From: Candidatus Hydrogenedentota bacterium
GTDB lineage: Bacteria > Hydrogenedentota > Hydrogenedentia > Hydrogenedentales > CAITNO01
Assembly (NCBI GenBank): GCA_903822375.1
Contig: CAIJOU010000131.1
Coordinates: 1 to 28,035, forward strand
Reading direction: 5' to 3'
Length of the DNA: 28,035 nt
Shown: piece by piece, positions 15,406 to 23,811 of the stretch
Numbering within the stretch: the first letter of the stretch is position 1
How the letters are laid out: each line of letters begins with the position of its first letter
The notes under the pieces: generated by a model
Seen by the model: the letters and a program-made list of their open reading frames with translations, nothing else
What the model was told of the DNA's origin: nothing
The model's database searches: none
Made by a program: the position numbers and the translations under genes

Positions 15406-15804
15406 ATGGCCGATCCCCGCAAGAACAGAACCTACAACGAGAACAAGGTTGTCACCATTCTCGGTCCCGGCACCATGCTCCGCGGCGACCTCCAGTGCGG
15501 GGGCACCATCCGCGTTGAGGGCGTCGTTTACGGCGATGTCACCAGCGGCGACAGCGTGGTGCTGCTCGAAAGCGGCCGCATTCAGGGCAACGTCACCGCC
15601 GGACAGATCATTGTGGGCGGCGAGGTCGTGGGCAACGTTTCCGCCGTCGAGCGCATCGAAATCACCGTCAAGGGCAGGGTGGTAGGCGACATGACCGCGC
15701 CGCGCATCAGCATCCACGAGGGCGTGCTCTTCGAGGGCCGCTGTACCATGAAACCCGGACCCGACCCCGCCCTTTCCGGAACCGAAGCGCCCGTCACCGC
15801 CTGA
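15406..15804 (+). CDS. Bactofilin (polymer-forming cytoskeletal protein)
   Basis: 132 residues. The central part (about 18-110) is a right-handed beta-helix with regularly spaced glycines and hydrophobics: GTMLRGDLQCGGTIRVEG, VYGDVTSGDSVVL, GRIQGNVTAGQIIVGG, EVVGNVSAVERIEI, GRVVGDMTAPRISI, GVLFEGRCTM. N- and C-terminal tails are disordered, with the C-tail Pro/Ala-rich. Bactofilins polymerise without nucleotide on the cytoplasmic membrane face and localise cell-wall enzymes. The start at 15406 is eight bases after the M23 stop, so the two are one operon with the promoter at 14230. Length and fold are normal. Confidence 0.95.
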   Translation: MADPRKNRTYNENKVVTILGPGTMLRGDLQCGGTIRVEGVVYGDVTSGDSVVLLESGRIQGNVTAGQIIVGGEVVGNVSAVERIEITVKGRVVGDMTAPRISIHEGVLFEGRCTMKPGPDPALSGTEAPVTA

Positions 15805-15832
15805 ATGCACCCCCACCGTAAAGATAATGTGG

Positions 15833-15852
15833 GGCAGACATTCCTGTCTGCC
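15833..15852. repeat. GGCAGACA hairpin
   Basis: GGCAGACA (15833-15840) pairs with TGTCTGCC (15845-15852) around a TTCC loop, a perfect 8-bp stem 29 bases after the bactofilin stop. There is no T-run, so a Rho-independent terminator is unlikely; it is more like a dispersed repeat. Confidence 0.6.
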
Positions 15853-15864
15853 GGTGCTCTTGAT

Positions 15865-15903
15865 CCCCCCTGGAGGGGGGTGCCGCGAAGCGGCGGGGGG
15901 TGT
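15865..15903 (+). repeat. Double-hairpin dispersed repeat, copy 1
   Basis: CCCCCC (15865-15870) pairs with GGGGGG (15875-15880), then GCCGC (15882-15886) pairs with GCGGC (15890-15894), followed by GGGGGGTGT. The same order is found in reverse orientation at 18062-18100. Confidence 0.75.
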
Positions 15904-15959
15904 ATTGCTGCGATTAACCCAAAAGGATTGGCTGCCCCGCAACGCCTTCACCCTTTGAT

Positions 15960-17081
15960 ATGACCCTCTCCGACGACACCCCCAACCGCATTCCCCCGCC
16001 CGGCGCCCGCGTGCTCGTGGCCATGAGCGGCGGCGCCGACAGCGCCGCCGTTGCCGCCCTGCTCGTCCGGCGCGGCTGTGACTGCGTCGGTGTCACCCTG
16101 CGGCTCGTGCCCGACCCGCCCGGAAAGTCCCCCTTCGAGCCCTGCTGCGGCCTCGACGCGGCCGTCGACGCGGCCCGCGTCTGCGCACGGCTCGGCATCC
16201 CCCACGAGGTTTTTCACGCCGTCGACCGCTTTGACCGCGACATTATCACCCGCTTCGTCCGCGAATACGCCGCCGGGCGCACGCCCAACCCCTGTATCCG
16301 CTGCAACCGCATGATCAAGTTCGGCGCGCTCTACGAACGCGCCCGCGTGCTCGGTTGCGACTGGGTGGCCATGGGCCACTATGCCCGGTTGGAGGAGCGC
16401 GACGGCCGCATGGCCCTGCGCCGCGCCCGGCACCGGGTCAAGGACCAGAGCTACGTGCTCGCCCCGCTGACCCAGCCCCAACTGCGCCGCGCCTGTTTCC
16501 CGCTCGGTGAGATGACCAAGGAGGAGGCCCGCGCCGCCGCGGGCGGCATCGACCGCCGCTCCGGCCAAAAGCCCGAGAGCCAGGAAATCTGCTTCGTCTA
16601 TGACAACGACTACGCCCGGCTGGTTGAGGAACGGACCGCCCCCTTCCCGCCCGGCCCCATCCTCGATCAGGAAGGCCGCGTGCTCGGCACGCACCACGGG
16701 CTCGTCCGCTACACCCCCGGCCAGCGCCGGGGTTTGGGCATTGCCGCGCCCCGGCCGATGTACGTCATCGCCCTCGACCCCGCCCGCAACGCCCTCATCG
16801 TCGGCTACGACGAGGACACCTTCTGCCGCGAATTCACCACGGGCCCGCTGTTCTGGGGTTCCATGCCGCCCCAAACGGACCCCTTCGACGGCCTTGCCCA
16901 ACTGCGTTCCCGCCACACCCCCGGCCCGGCGCGGGTCATTCCGGGCCGCGCAGGCGCGACGGTCACCCTCCTCGAACCCCAGCGCGCCGTCACCCCCGGC
17001 CAATGGGCTGTCTTCTATGACAGCGAAGGCTACGTCCTCGCCGCCGGGGAGATACGCCAGGCAGGGGAGCCAAAGTCCTAA
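15960..17081 (+). CDS. mnmA: tRNA-specific 2-thiouridylase
   Basis: 373 residues. The PP-loop ATP site is SGGADS at 23-28 (usually SGGVDS). TPNPCIRCN (108-116) gives catalytic Cys115, aligned with E. coli Cys102, plus an extra Cys112; SQEICF gives Cys211, aligned with Cys199. PCCGLD at 61-66 is a feature of one large MnmA subgroup. The enzyme thiolates U34 of tRNAs for Lys, Glu and Gln using sulfur passed by a desulfurase relay. The start ATG 15960 sits in a poor ribosome context and GTG/other starts are not better. Downstream of a repeat-rich 155-base gap, so probably not in the bactofilin operon. Confidence 0.95.
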   Translation: MTLSDDTPNRIPPPGARVLVAMSGGADSAAVAALLVRRGCDCVGVTLRLVPDPPGKSPFEPCCGLDAAVDAARVCARLGIPHEVFHAVDRFDRDIITRFVREYAAGRTPNPCIRCNRMIKFGALYERARVLGCDWVAMGHYARLEERDGRMALRRARHRVKDQSYVLAPLTQPQLRRACFPLGEMTKEEARAAAGGIDRRSGQKPESQEICFVYDNDYARLVEERTAPFPPGPILDQEGRVLGTHHGLVRYTPGQRRGLGIAAPRPMYVIALDPARNALIVGYDEDTFCREFTTGPLFWGSMPPQTDPFDGLAQLRSRHTPGPARVIPGRAGATVTLLEPQRAVTPGQWAVFYDSEGYVLAAGEIRQAGEPKS

Positions 17082-17136
17082 GCCCGGCGATCGATTGGGA
17101 TACAGTTGCCGTTGGCCCGTCCCCGCGGCAGTGCGC

Positions 17137-17142
17137 TACAAT
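17137..17142 (+). promoter_or_regulatory. Candidate -10 box for the permease gene
   Basis: TACAAT at 17137-17142 is five of six to the -10 consensus. The best -35 is TTGGCC at 17112-17117 with a long 19-base spacer. Support is weak. Confidence 0.3.
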
Positions 17143-17179
17143 ACGCGCGATTTGCGCACCCGGCCCGAAGGAATCCCCC

Positions 17180-18013
17180 ATGCTCTGGTTTTCTGACTTC
17201 ATCCTGCCCGGCGTTCCGCCGGCGATGTTTTGGCTGTTCTGTTCTTTCTCCGTCATCATCCAGGGCATCAGCAAGTCCGGTTTTGCGGGAGGCGCGGGCA
17301 TCCTGTCGCTGCCGCTGCTGATGATGGTGATGCCGGTGGACAAGGTGGCGGGCACCCTGCTGCCGGTGCTGATCCTCTGCGACATGAACGCGATTTACCA
17401 CCACTGGCGCAACAAGGTGTGGCGGCTGGTCATGCTCATCTTCATCCCGTCGCTCATCGGCACGGTCCCCGCGCTCATCATCTGGTACATGGTGGGCAAG
17501 GCGGGCGTGGAGCAGTATGGGGTCTGGATCAAAGTGCCGACGGGCATACTGGCCGTCATATTCGCGCTCTACATCCTCGCCAAGGAAATGTCGATGAAAT
17601 GGGTGCACGAGCACAAGGCGGGCCCGGGCGTGGGCGTCGCCTGCGGCGTCGCGGCGGGGTTCACCTCGACGCTCATCCATGCGGCCGGACCCATTGTGAG
17701 CCTGTTTATGTTCTCGCAGAATCTGGGCAAGACCATGTTCACCGGCACCGTGGCGTGGACCTTTGCGCTGATCAACGGCACCAAGTTCCCCTTCTACTGC
17801 GCCATCGGACTTATCAACTGGAAAGTGATTCTGTTTGCCCTGGTGCTCTCGCCGCTGGTGCCGGTCGGCTCATTCACCGGCAAGTGGATGCACGACCACG
17901 TGTCCGAGTCGGCATTCAACTGGGTCGTACTGGTGCTGACGCTGATCTTCGGCGTCCAGTTGGTGTGCAATGTGAACCTGATCCAGATGGGCCTGCAGGC
18001 GGTGATGAAGTAG
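17180..18013 (+). CDS. Sulfite exporter TauE/SafE family permease (DUF81)
   Basis: 277 residues with about seven or eight membrane segments. The two halves each begin with the family's Gly-rich motif: ISKSGFAGGAGILSLPLL near residue 31 and GVACGVAAGFTSTLIHAAGP near 152. This internal repeat is the TauE/SafE signature. Members export sulfoacetate, sulfite or other organic anions across the inner membrane. The start at 17180 has GAAGGAA about 12 bases upstream. No sulfur-metabolism gene besides mnmA is nearby, so substrate is unassigned. Ends at TAG 18011-18013, followed by a repeat. Confidence 0.92.
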   Translation: MLWFSDFILPGVPPAMFWLFCSFSVIIQGISKSGFAGGAGILSLPLLMMVMPVDKVAGTLLPVLILCDMNAIYHHWRNKVWRLVMLIFIPSLIGTVPALIIWYMVGKAGVEQYGVWIKVPTGILAVIFALYILAKEMSMKWVHEHKAGPGVGVACGVAAGFTSTLIHAAGPIVSLFMFSQNLGKTMFTGTVAWTFALINGTKFPFYCAIGLINWKVILFALVLSPLVPVGSFTGKWMHDHVSESAFNWVVLVLTLIFGVQLVCNVNLIQMGLQAVMK

Positions 18014-18061
18014 GAGGAGTTAAATCCATCTCCTTAAGGTCGGCGGCGGCACCAAGGCCAA

Positions 18062-18100
18062 CATCCCCCGCCGCTTTGCGGCTGCCCCCTTCGAAGGGGG
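18062..18100 (-). repeat. Double-hairpin dispersed repeat, copy 2
   Basis: Read on the minus strand: CCCCCTTCGAAGGGGG (18100-18085, a perfect 16-base palindrome), then GCCGC/GCGGC (18082-18078 with 18074-18070), then GGGGGATGT. This repeats the order of copy 1 at 15865-15903, including the GGGGG[AG]TGT end. Confidence 0.75.
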
Positions 18101-18173
18101 ACCGAAGACAGAGGTGTTCAGGAAAGTCATTCCTTCGGGGATTGCGCCAAGACCCCGCGCATGGAACCGTACA

Positions 18174-18202
18174 TTGATCGGCGCTGCAGTTGGACCGATA
18201 AT
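18174..18202 (+). promoter_or_regulatory. Candidate promoter for the alpha-galactosidase
   Basis: TTGATC (18174-18179), a 17-base spacer, and GATAAT (18197-18202). Transcription would start near 18209, giving a 32-base leader with the ribosome site AGGGAG at 18228-18233. The arrangement is reasonable but was not selected by any independent evidence. Confidence 0.45.
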
Positions 18203-18240
18203 GGCGGCATCGCGCGCATGCGCCAAGAGGGAGATTCAGC

Positions 18241-20766
18241 ATGAAATGCTTTGGACAGATGAGACTGTGTGCCGGACTGGCCTGCCTGCTGTTTGGAGCG
18301 GGTCTGGCCGCGGCACTGGAAATCACCGACCTTCCTGCAACGCCGCCCGATGACGCCGTCATGGCGCCGAAAGCGATGGTGGACGACATGGTCCGCTGGA
18401 CCACGCAGGCCTTCGGCGCACCCGAAAGCCCCGCCGCCGCAAACCGCATCGATGTGCGCGTGGTCCGTCAGGACCACAGTTCGCCGTATTTCGGCCGATC
18501 CTGCATGGACACCGCGCTGCGCGTGGGCACGCAGGATTTCGCGCACGGCCTGGGCACGCACGCCTTCAGCGAAATTCATGTGGCCGTGCCCAAGGGCGCG
18601 AAGGAATTCAAAGCCTTCGTCGGCATCGACAACAACTATGACACGCAGGGCAGCAAGGGCAGCGTCGCGTTCATTGCTGAACTCGACGGAAAGGAGGCCG
18701 CGCGCACGCCCGTGCTGCGCGGCGGCGATGCGCCCGTCCCCATCGGCATTGCGCTGGACGATACCGCGCGGGAACTGGTGCTCAAGGTGACCGACGGCGG
18801 CGACGGCCCCGGCTGCGATCAGGCGGACTGGGCGGACGCCCAGTTCGTGATGAACGACGGCGCGGTGCGGCAACTCGACGAAGGCCAAAGCCGGCTTCCC
18901 TTTGCCCCCGCCGAAACGCCCTTCTCCTTCAAGTACAACGGCGCTTCCTCCGACGCGTTCCTGTCCGGCTGGAAGCATGACGTCCATGCCGAAAACAACC
19001 ACTACCTGGCGCACTGGAGCGACCCCGCGACAGGTCTGGTCGTCACCGCCGAAACCTTCTCGCACAGCCGTTTCCCCGCGACGGAGTGGGTGCTCTACTT
19101 TGAGAATCGGGGCACTGCCGACACGCCGATCATCGAGGACGTGCAGGCGATGGACATCGCGCAACGGACCGGCGACGCGCGCCAGGCGCTGCTGCTGCAT
19201 GAGCTGGAGGGCGACGCCTGCGGTGCGACCAGTTTCCTGCCCAAGACCACCCGTGTGGAGGTCGGCGCGAAAGTGGACCGTGCGCCCACCGGAGGCCGCT
19301 CGTCCTCCATCAGCGCCTTCCCCTTTTTCACCACCGAATACAACAACCGGGGCCTGATTGTCGCCATCGGCTGGACGGGTCAGTGGGCCTCGCATATTGA
19401 CCGCGCCGAGAACGGTCCGGTGCGGATTTGCGCGGGCATGGAGCTGACCCATCTGGTGCTCCACCCCGGCGAGCGCATCCGCACGCCGCGCATGCTCGTG
19501 ATGGCCTGGGAGGGTGACCGGGCCAACGCGCAAAACCAGTTCCGCCGGCTCATGCTGCTGCGCTCGCCGCAGGAACAGGGCCGCCCGGTGGCGCTGCCCG
19601 TGGCGCTGCAAACCTTCGATCGTTACAACGCACGCCCCGACTGGACCTGCGAGGCGGGCCAGATCAAGGCCGTCGAGGCCGCCCACGAACTCGGCTGCGA
19701 CACCTATTGGTTTGACGCGGCGTGGTTCCCCAAGCACTTCCCGAACGGCGTGGGCAGTTGGTTTGCCGATCCGAAGGAGTTCCCCCGGGGCCTCAAGCCC
19801 ATCGCCGACCGCTGCCACCAGTACGGCATGAAATTCATCGTGTGGTTCGAGCCCGAGCGCGTGGCCAAGGACACGCAGATTTCCAACGAGCATCCCGAAT
19901 TCGTCTTCGGCGGGAAAGAGGGCGGCCTCTTCATGCTCAATGACCCGAAAGCCCGCCGTTTCCTTACCGACCTGCTCTGCCAGCGCATCGAGGAATACGG
20001 GATTGACGTCTACCGCAACGACTTCAACATGGACCCGCTGCCCTTCTGGCGCGGAAACGACGCGCCGGACCGCCAGGGCATCACCGAGATCCGCTACATC
20101 GAGGGGCTCTACGCGATGTGGGACGAACTGCTCGCCCGGCATCCCGGACTGTGGATCGACAACTGTTCCAGCGGCGGACGCCGCATCGACATCGAAATGT
20201 GCTCGCGGTCCGTGCCGCTTTGGCGCAGCGACACCAACTGTTCCCGCGGCAACTTCGAATGGAAGCAGGCCCAGTCCATGACGCTGCCGCGTTATGTGCC
20301 GCTCCAGACGGCCTGCGTCTGGGCGCCCGAAGCCTACGACGCGCGCAGCGCCTCCACCGGAGGGCTCCTGTGCCAGTTCGACTACCTGGCCGACGATTTT
20401 GCCATGCACCGCGCCAAGGAACTCATCGCCGAGGCCAAAGACCGGCAGAAGTACTGGTACGGCGATTTCTATCCGCTCACCCCGGTCTCCAATGCGAACG
20501 ATCAGTTCGCCGCATGGCAGTTCCACCGCGCCGACCTGGACGAGGGCATCGTGCTGGCCTTCCGCCGCGACCAATGCCCGCAGGCGGGCATTATTGCCGG
20601 CCTGAGCGCCATCAATCCGGCGGGCCGCTACACGGTGGAAATGACCGATGAGAAGGGCGCCACCACCGCCAGCGAGGCGACCGGCGCGGAGCTTCAGAAC
20701 AATCTGGTGCTGCGCATTCCCGAAAGAGGCCAGTCGCTGGCGGTGAAGTACAAAAGAATCAAATAG
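18241..20766 (+). CDS. Secreted alpha-galactosidase, NPCBM domain + GH36
   Basis: 841 residues with a signal peptide (RLCAGLACLLFGAGLAAA, cleavage about residue 23). An NPCBM domain spans about 70-205 (RSCMDTALRVGTQDFAHGLGTHA, IDNNYDTQGSKGSV type motifs), a galactose-binding-like module found on glycosidases. The N-terminal beta-sandwich and catalytic barrel of GH36/clan D follow: DTYWFDAAWFPK, MKFIVWFEPERV, the nucleophile region VYRNDFNMDP (D594), and LWRSDTN (D664, acid/base). In most GH36 enzymes the nucleophile motif is KxDxN; here Lys is Arg and Trp is Asn. It should release terminal alpha-galactose or a related sugar from glycans outside the cytoplasm. It stands alone, with its own promoter candidate and no transporter neighbours. 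Confidence 0.92.
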   Translation: MKCFGQMRLCAGLACLLFGAGLAAALEITDLPATPPDDAVMAPKAMVDDMVRWTTQAFGAPESPAAANRIDVRVVRQDHSSPYFGRSCMDTALRVGTQDFAHGLGTHAFSEIHVAVPKGAKEFKAFVGIDNNYDTQGSKGSVAFIAELDGKEAARTPVLRGGDAPVPIGIALDDTARELVLKVTDGGDGPGCDQADWADAQFVMNDGAVRQLDEGQSRLPFAPAETPFSFKYNGASSDAFLSGWKHDVHAENNHYLAHWSDPATGLVVTAETFSHSRFPATEWVLYFENRGTADTPIIEDVQAMDIAQRTGDARQALLLHELEGDACGATSFLPKTTRVEVGAKVDRAPTGGRSSSISAFPFFTTEYNNRGLIVAIGWTGQWASHIDRAENGPVRICAGMELTHLVLHPGERIRTPRMLVMAWEGDRANAQNQFRRLMLLRSPQEQGRPVALPVALQTFDRYNARPDWTCEAGQIKAVEAAHELGCDTYWFDAAWFPKHFPNGVGSWFADPKEFPRGLKPIADRCHQYGMKFIVWFEPERVAKDTQISNEHPEFVFGGKEGGLFMLNDPKARRFLTDLLCQRIEEYGIDVYRNDFNMDPLPFWRGNDAPDRQGITEIRYIEGLYAMWDELLARHPGLWIDNCSSGGRRIDIEMCSRSVPLWRSDTNCSRGNFEWKQAQSMTLPRYVPLQTACVWAPEAYDARSASTGGLLCQFDYLADDFAMHRAKELIAEAKDRQKYWYGDFYPLTPVSNANDQFAAWQFHRADLDEGIVLAFRRDQCPQAGIIAGLSAINPAGRYTVEMTDEKGATTASEATGAELQNNLVLRIPERGQSLAVKYKRIK

Positions 20767-20781
20767 AGCCCAAAGCCGACT

Positions 20782-20834
20782 CCATTCTTGAGTGCATGCG
20801 GCCATGCCGCCGCTTTTCCCCGCCGGGGCCACGC
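20782..20834 (-). repeat. REP-like repeat, copy B
   Basis: On the minus strand this segment matches copy A (5965-6017) at about 44 of 53 bases, including GGAAAAGCGGCGGCATGGCC. It lies just after the alpha-galactosidase stop in opposite orientation to copy A. Confidence 0.75.
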
Positions 20835-20867
20835 TCCGGCCGGGGGAAGCATGGCTTCCGCAACCTG

Positions 20868-20919
20868 AACGCGGCATCCTGCCGCGTTCTTGCTATTTGC
20901 GCGCGACGCGCGCAAATAG
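20868..20919. repeat. Two strong hairpins after the alpha-galactosidase
   Basis: AACGCGGCA (20868-20876) pairs with TGCCGCGTT (20880-20888), a 9-bp stem with TCC loop followed by CTTGCTATTT, a weak terminator-like arrangement. CTATTTGCGCGC (20893-20904) then pairs with GCGCGCAAATAG (20908-20919), a perfect 12-bp stem with GAC loop. Either could end alpha-galactosidase transcription, but they are part of a repeat cluster. Confidence 0.7.
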
Positions 20920-21178
20920 TGCAAGGAAAGAGGTTGAAACCCTCCTCTTCTGCAAGCCTGCCCGCTCTGCTTCGACCTTTTCCTCACCGTGCTCTTTGGG
21001 GCTGGAATTGGCCTTTCGGGGAGGGGACCGCAGGGAGGGGCATCGGGTTTTTCTACGCATGTTTTTTCAAAGCGTCACGTATAGAATTAGGCCGTTTGCT
21101 GGTGAGCGTGCTTCCCGGTCGGCTTTTGGGTGACCGGAACAGCGCGGGCAGTACGGCTTTTTTTCCTTAATCGCAGAC

Positions 21179-21207
21179 TTGACCGGCGCCTTTAATTCGA
21201 GTAAACT
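21179..21207 (+). promoter_or_regulatory. Candidate promoter for fadN-fadA
   Basis: TTGACC (21179-21184), 17-base spacer, TAAACT (21202-21207). The leader to the ATG at 21400 would be about 185 bases. Confidence 0.4.
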
Positions 21208-21344
21208 GCGAAAAAGTGGCTGTCGCGTCCTGCTGCGGACGCTCACGGAATGGTCGAGCAGTCTTCGACGTTCTGTGGAAGAATCAATTAAAGTGCTTTA
21301 GCTTCGATTTTGTGGTCTGTTGTGTTTAATGACCGTTAGGTAAA

Positions 21345-21364
21345 GACCTGCCGTGCGGCAGGTC
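21345..21364 (+). promoter_or_regulatory. Leader hairpin before fadN
   Basis: GACCTGCC (21345-21352) pairs with GGCAGGTC (21357-21364) around GTGC, a perfect 8-bp stem ending 20 bases before the fadN ribosome site (AGGAG 21385-21389). It could be an operator dyad or an RNA hairpin; no T-run follows. Confidence 0.4.
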
Positions 21365-21399
21365 GCGTGGGATGCAACCTTGGTAGGAGTGATGGACCC

Positions 21400-23799
21400 A
21401 TGAGGGAAATAAAACGTGCCGCCGTACTGGGTTCCGGCGTGATGGGGGCAACGATCGCCGCCCATCTCGCGAACTGCGGAATCCCCAGCATCATGCTGGA
21501 CATCGTGCCGCCCAATCTCTCCGAGGAGGAGAAGAAGGACCGGCGCAAGCGCAACGGGTTTGCGGACAAGGGGAAGGCGGGGCTGCTCAAGGCCAAGCCG
21601 GCGCCGTTGTACGTGAGCGCGCTTGCGGACATGATCGAGACGGGCAACTTCGAGGACGACATGGCCCGGATCGCGGACTGCGACTGGATCATCGAGGTTG
21701 TCATGGAACGCCTGGACATCAAGCACCAGGTGTTCGAGCAGGTGGCGAAGCACCGCAAGCCGGGCAGCATCGTCAGCACGAACACGAGCGGCATCCCGAT
21801 CAGCGCGATCGCGGAGAAGATGCCGGAGGAGATGCGGAGCCATTTCTTGGGCACGCACTTCTTCAATCCGCCGCGCTACATGAAGCTGTTGGAGCTGATC
21901 CCGCTTCCGGAGACGGCTCCCGACGTGCTGGCGGGCATCGCCAAATTCGGCGAGAACGTGCTCGGCAAGGGCATCGTGTACGCCAAGGACACGCCGAACT
22001 TCGTGGCGAACCGCATCATCACCTTCGCCATGCAGTACCTGATGCATGAATTGATCAAGTCCGAACTGACGGTGGAAGAGGTGGACGCGCTCACGGGCAC
22101 GGCCATCGGCCACGCCGGTTCGGCCACATTCCGCACGGCCGACCTGGTCGGCCTCGACACGCTGCACAAAGTGGTGGGCAACGTGTTCAACGGCTGCCCG
22201 AATGACGAGCGGCACGACCTGATGCAGGGTCCGGAATGGTTCACCAAGATGGTGGAGAAGGGCCTGTTCGGCGACAAGTCGGGCTCGGGCTTCTACAAGC
22301 GAACGAAGGAAAAGGACGAGAAGGGCAAGAGCATCGTGCTGGCCTACGACCCGGTTGCGGGCGATTACCGGGCCCCGATGAAGCCGAAGTTCCCCTGCAC
22401 GGGCGCGGTGCGCAATGTGGACAATCTGGAAGAGAAGATCCGCATCATGCATCTGGGCGACGACAAGGGCTCGAAGGCCCTGTTCTCGTTCTTCGCGAAC
22501 CTGGCGCAGTATGCGGGCAACCGCATCCCCGAGATTGCGGACGACATCGTCAACATCGACAACGCCTGCAAGTGGGGCTTTGCCTGGGAGAAGGGCATCT
22601 TCGAGACCTGGGACATCCTGGGCTTCGACGTGGTGTGCGAGCGCATGGCGGCCGAGGGCATTGCGCTGCCGCCGGTGGCGGAGGCCGTGAAGGCCGCGGG
22701 CGGGGCGTCGTTCTACAAGGTGGAGAACGGCAAGGACCTGTTCTTCGACATGGCCTCGAAGACCTACAAGCCCGTGCCGGTGAACCCGCGCGAGCTGAAA
22801 CTCATCAACGTCAAGACCGAAACGACCCGGATCGTGAAGTCGCTGGACGACGCCAGCCTGATCGACTTGGGCGACGGCATCGTGTGTGCCGAGTTCCACT
22901 GCAAGATGAACGCGATCGGCCCGGACATCGTGACCATCCTCGGCGCGGGCGTGGACCTGCTCGAGGAGGGCAAGTTCGAGGGCATGGTCATCGGCAACCA
23001 GGGCCCGCACTTCAGCGCGGGCGCGAACCTGATGCTGGTGCTCGGCTCGGCCATGCAGCAGGACTGGGCGGCCATCGAGAAGATGGTCCGCGAGCTGCAG
23101 GGGGCGGGCATGCGCATGAAATACTGCAGCAAGCCGATCGTCGGCGCGCCGCACCACTACACCTTCGGCGGCGGCGTGGAAGTGAACATGCACTGCGACC
23201 GCGTCGTCATCGCGGGCGAGACCTACGCGGGCCTGGTCGAGGTGGGCGTGGGCGTCATCCCGGCCGGCGGCGGCACCAAGGAAATGCTGGTGCGCGCGCT
23301 GGAGATCATCCCGTCGAACGTGGCCGTGGACCCGCTTCCGCTCGTCCGCCGCGCGTTTGAAAACATCGCCACGGCCAAGGTCGGCACGAGCGGCGCCGAA
23401 GTGGTCGAACTGGGCTATTTCCGCTCATCGGACATCGTGCTGCCGAACTTCGACCACCAGCTGCAGCGCGCCAAGGACGTGTGCCTGGGCCTGGTCAAGG
23501 CCGGCTACACACCGCCGCGCGCGCCGCGTTTGGTCGCGATGGGCGAGACGGGCAAGGCCATGTTCCGCGCGGGCGTGTGGGGCATGAACCAGGCCGGCTA
23601 CGCCAGCGAGCACGACATGCTGATCGCCGGACACCTGGCGAACGTGCTGTGCGGCGGCGACCGCATCCAGGGCACGCCGATGACCGAGCAGGACGTGTTG
23701 GATCTTGAGTGCGAGGCGTTTGTGAGCCTCTGCGGTACTGAGAAATCACAGGCGCGCATCCAGAACATGCTTGCCACCGGCAAGCCGCTGCGCAACTAA
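21400..23799 (+). CDS. fadN: 3-hydroxyacyl-CoA dehydrogenase / enoyl-CoA hydratase fusion
   Basis: 799 residues from ATG 21400, with AGGAG at 21385-21389. The frame is open to 21367 but the extra residues are not family-like. The order is dehydrogenase first, hydratase last, as in Bacillus FadN (about 789 residues) and opposite to E. coli FadB. Visible parts: NAD site AVLGSGVMGATIAAH (G11, G13, G16), catalytic region GTHFFNPPRYMKLLE with H153, dehydrogenase C-terminal domains to about 430, then a crotonase domain beginning near 490, with GNQGPHFSAGANLML forming the oxyanion hole and VGVIPAGGGTKEML. It hydrates enoyl-CoA and oxidises the 3-hydroxyacyl-CoA in cytoplasmic fatty-acid beta-oxidation. 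Twelve bases separate it from fadA. No acyl-CoA dehydrogenase gene follows, unlike the Bacillus fadNAE operon. Confidence 0.95.
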   Translation: MREIKRAAVLGSGVMGATIAAHLANCGIPSIMLDIVPPNLSEEEKKDRRKRNGFADKGKAGLLKAKPAPLYVSALADMIETGNFEDDMARIADCDWIIEVVMERLDIKHQVFEQVAKHRKPGSIVSTNTSGIPISAIAEKMPEEMRSHFLGTHFFNPPRYMKLLELIPLPETAPDVLAGIAKFGENVLGKGIVYAKDTPNFVANRIITFAMQYLMHELIKSELTVEEVDALTGTAIGHAGSATFRTADLVGLDTLHKVVGNVFNGCPNDERHDLMQGPEWFTKMVEKGLFGDKSGSGFYKRTKEKDEKGKSIVLAYDPVAGDYRAPMKPKFPCTGAVRNVDNLEEKIRIMHLGDDKGSKALFSFFANLAQYAGNRIPEIADDIVNIDNACKWGFAWEKGIFETWDILGFDVVCERMAAEGIALPPVAEAVKAAGGASFYKVENGKDLFFDMASKTYKPVPVNPRELKLINVKTETTRIVKSLDDASLIDLGDGIVCAEFHCKMNAIGPDIVTILGAGVDLLEEGKFEGMVIGNQGPHFSAGANLMLVLGSAMQQDWAAIEKMVRELQGAGMRMKYCSKPIVGAPHHYTFGGGVEVNMHCDRVVIAGETYAGLVEVGVGVIPAGGGTKEMLVRALEIIPSNVAVDPLPLVRRAFENIATAKVGTSGAEVVELGYFRSSDIVLPNFDHQLQRAKDVCLGLVKAGYTPPRAPRLVAMGETGKAMFRAGVWGMNQAGYASEHDMLIAGHLANVLCGGDRIQGTPMTEQDVLDLECEAFVSLCGTEKSQARIQNMLATGKPLRN

Positions 23800-23811
23800 G
23801 GGAGAATTGAC

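Larger units (their letters stand above)
20767..21399. other. Long intergenic region with repeats and fadN promoter
   Basis: This 633-base gap contains a REP-like unit, two strong hairpins, and after about 21170 the promoter and leader of the fadN operon. The stretch 20930-21170 has no recognised feature. T-runs near 21045-21070 and 21158-21165 lack strong stems. Open frames through the gap read repeat sequence and are not supported as genes. Confidence 0.6.

Noticed and set aside
18127..20877. 916-codon open frame antisense to the alpha-galactosidase
   Set aside because: High GC at third codon positions of the real gene removes stops on the opposite strand. The translation is Gly/Arg/Val-rich with no domain, while the plus strand encodes a complete NPCBM-GH36 enzyme.
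20792..21170. Plus-strand open frames of 113-124 codons after the alpha-galactosidase
   Set aside because: They read through the REP-like unit and hairpins; the same peptide pieces appear wherever the repeat occurs. No ribosome site.
21298..23193. 631-codon open frame antisense to fadN
   Set aside because: His/Arg/Val-rich shadow of a highly biased gene with full catalytic motifs on the plus strand.
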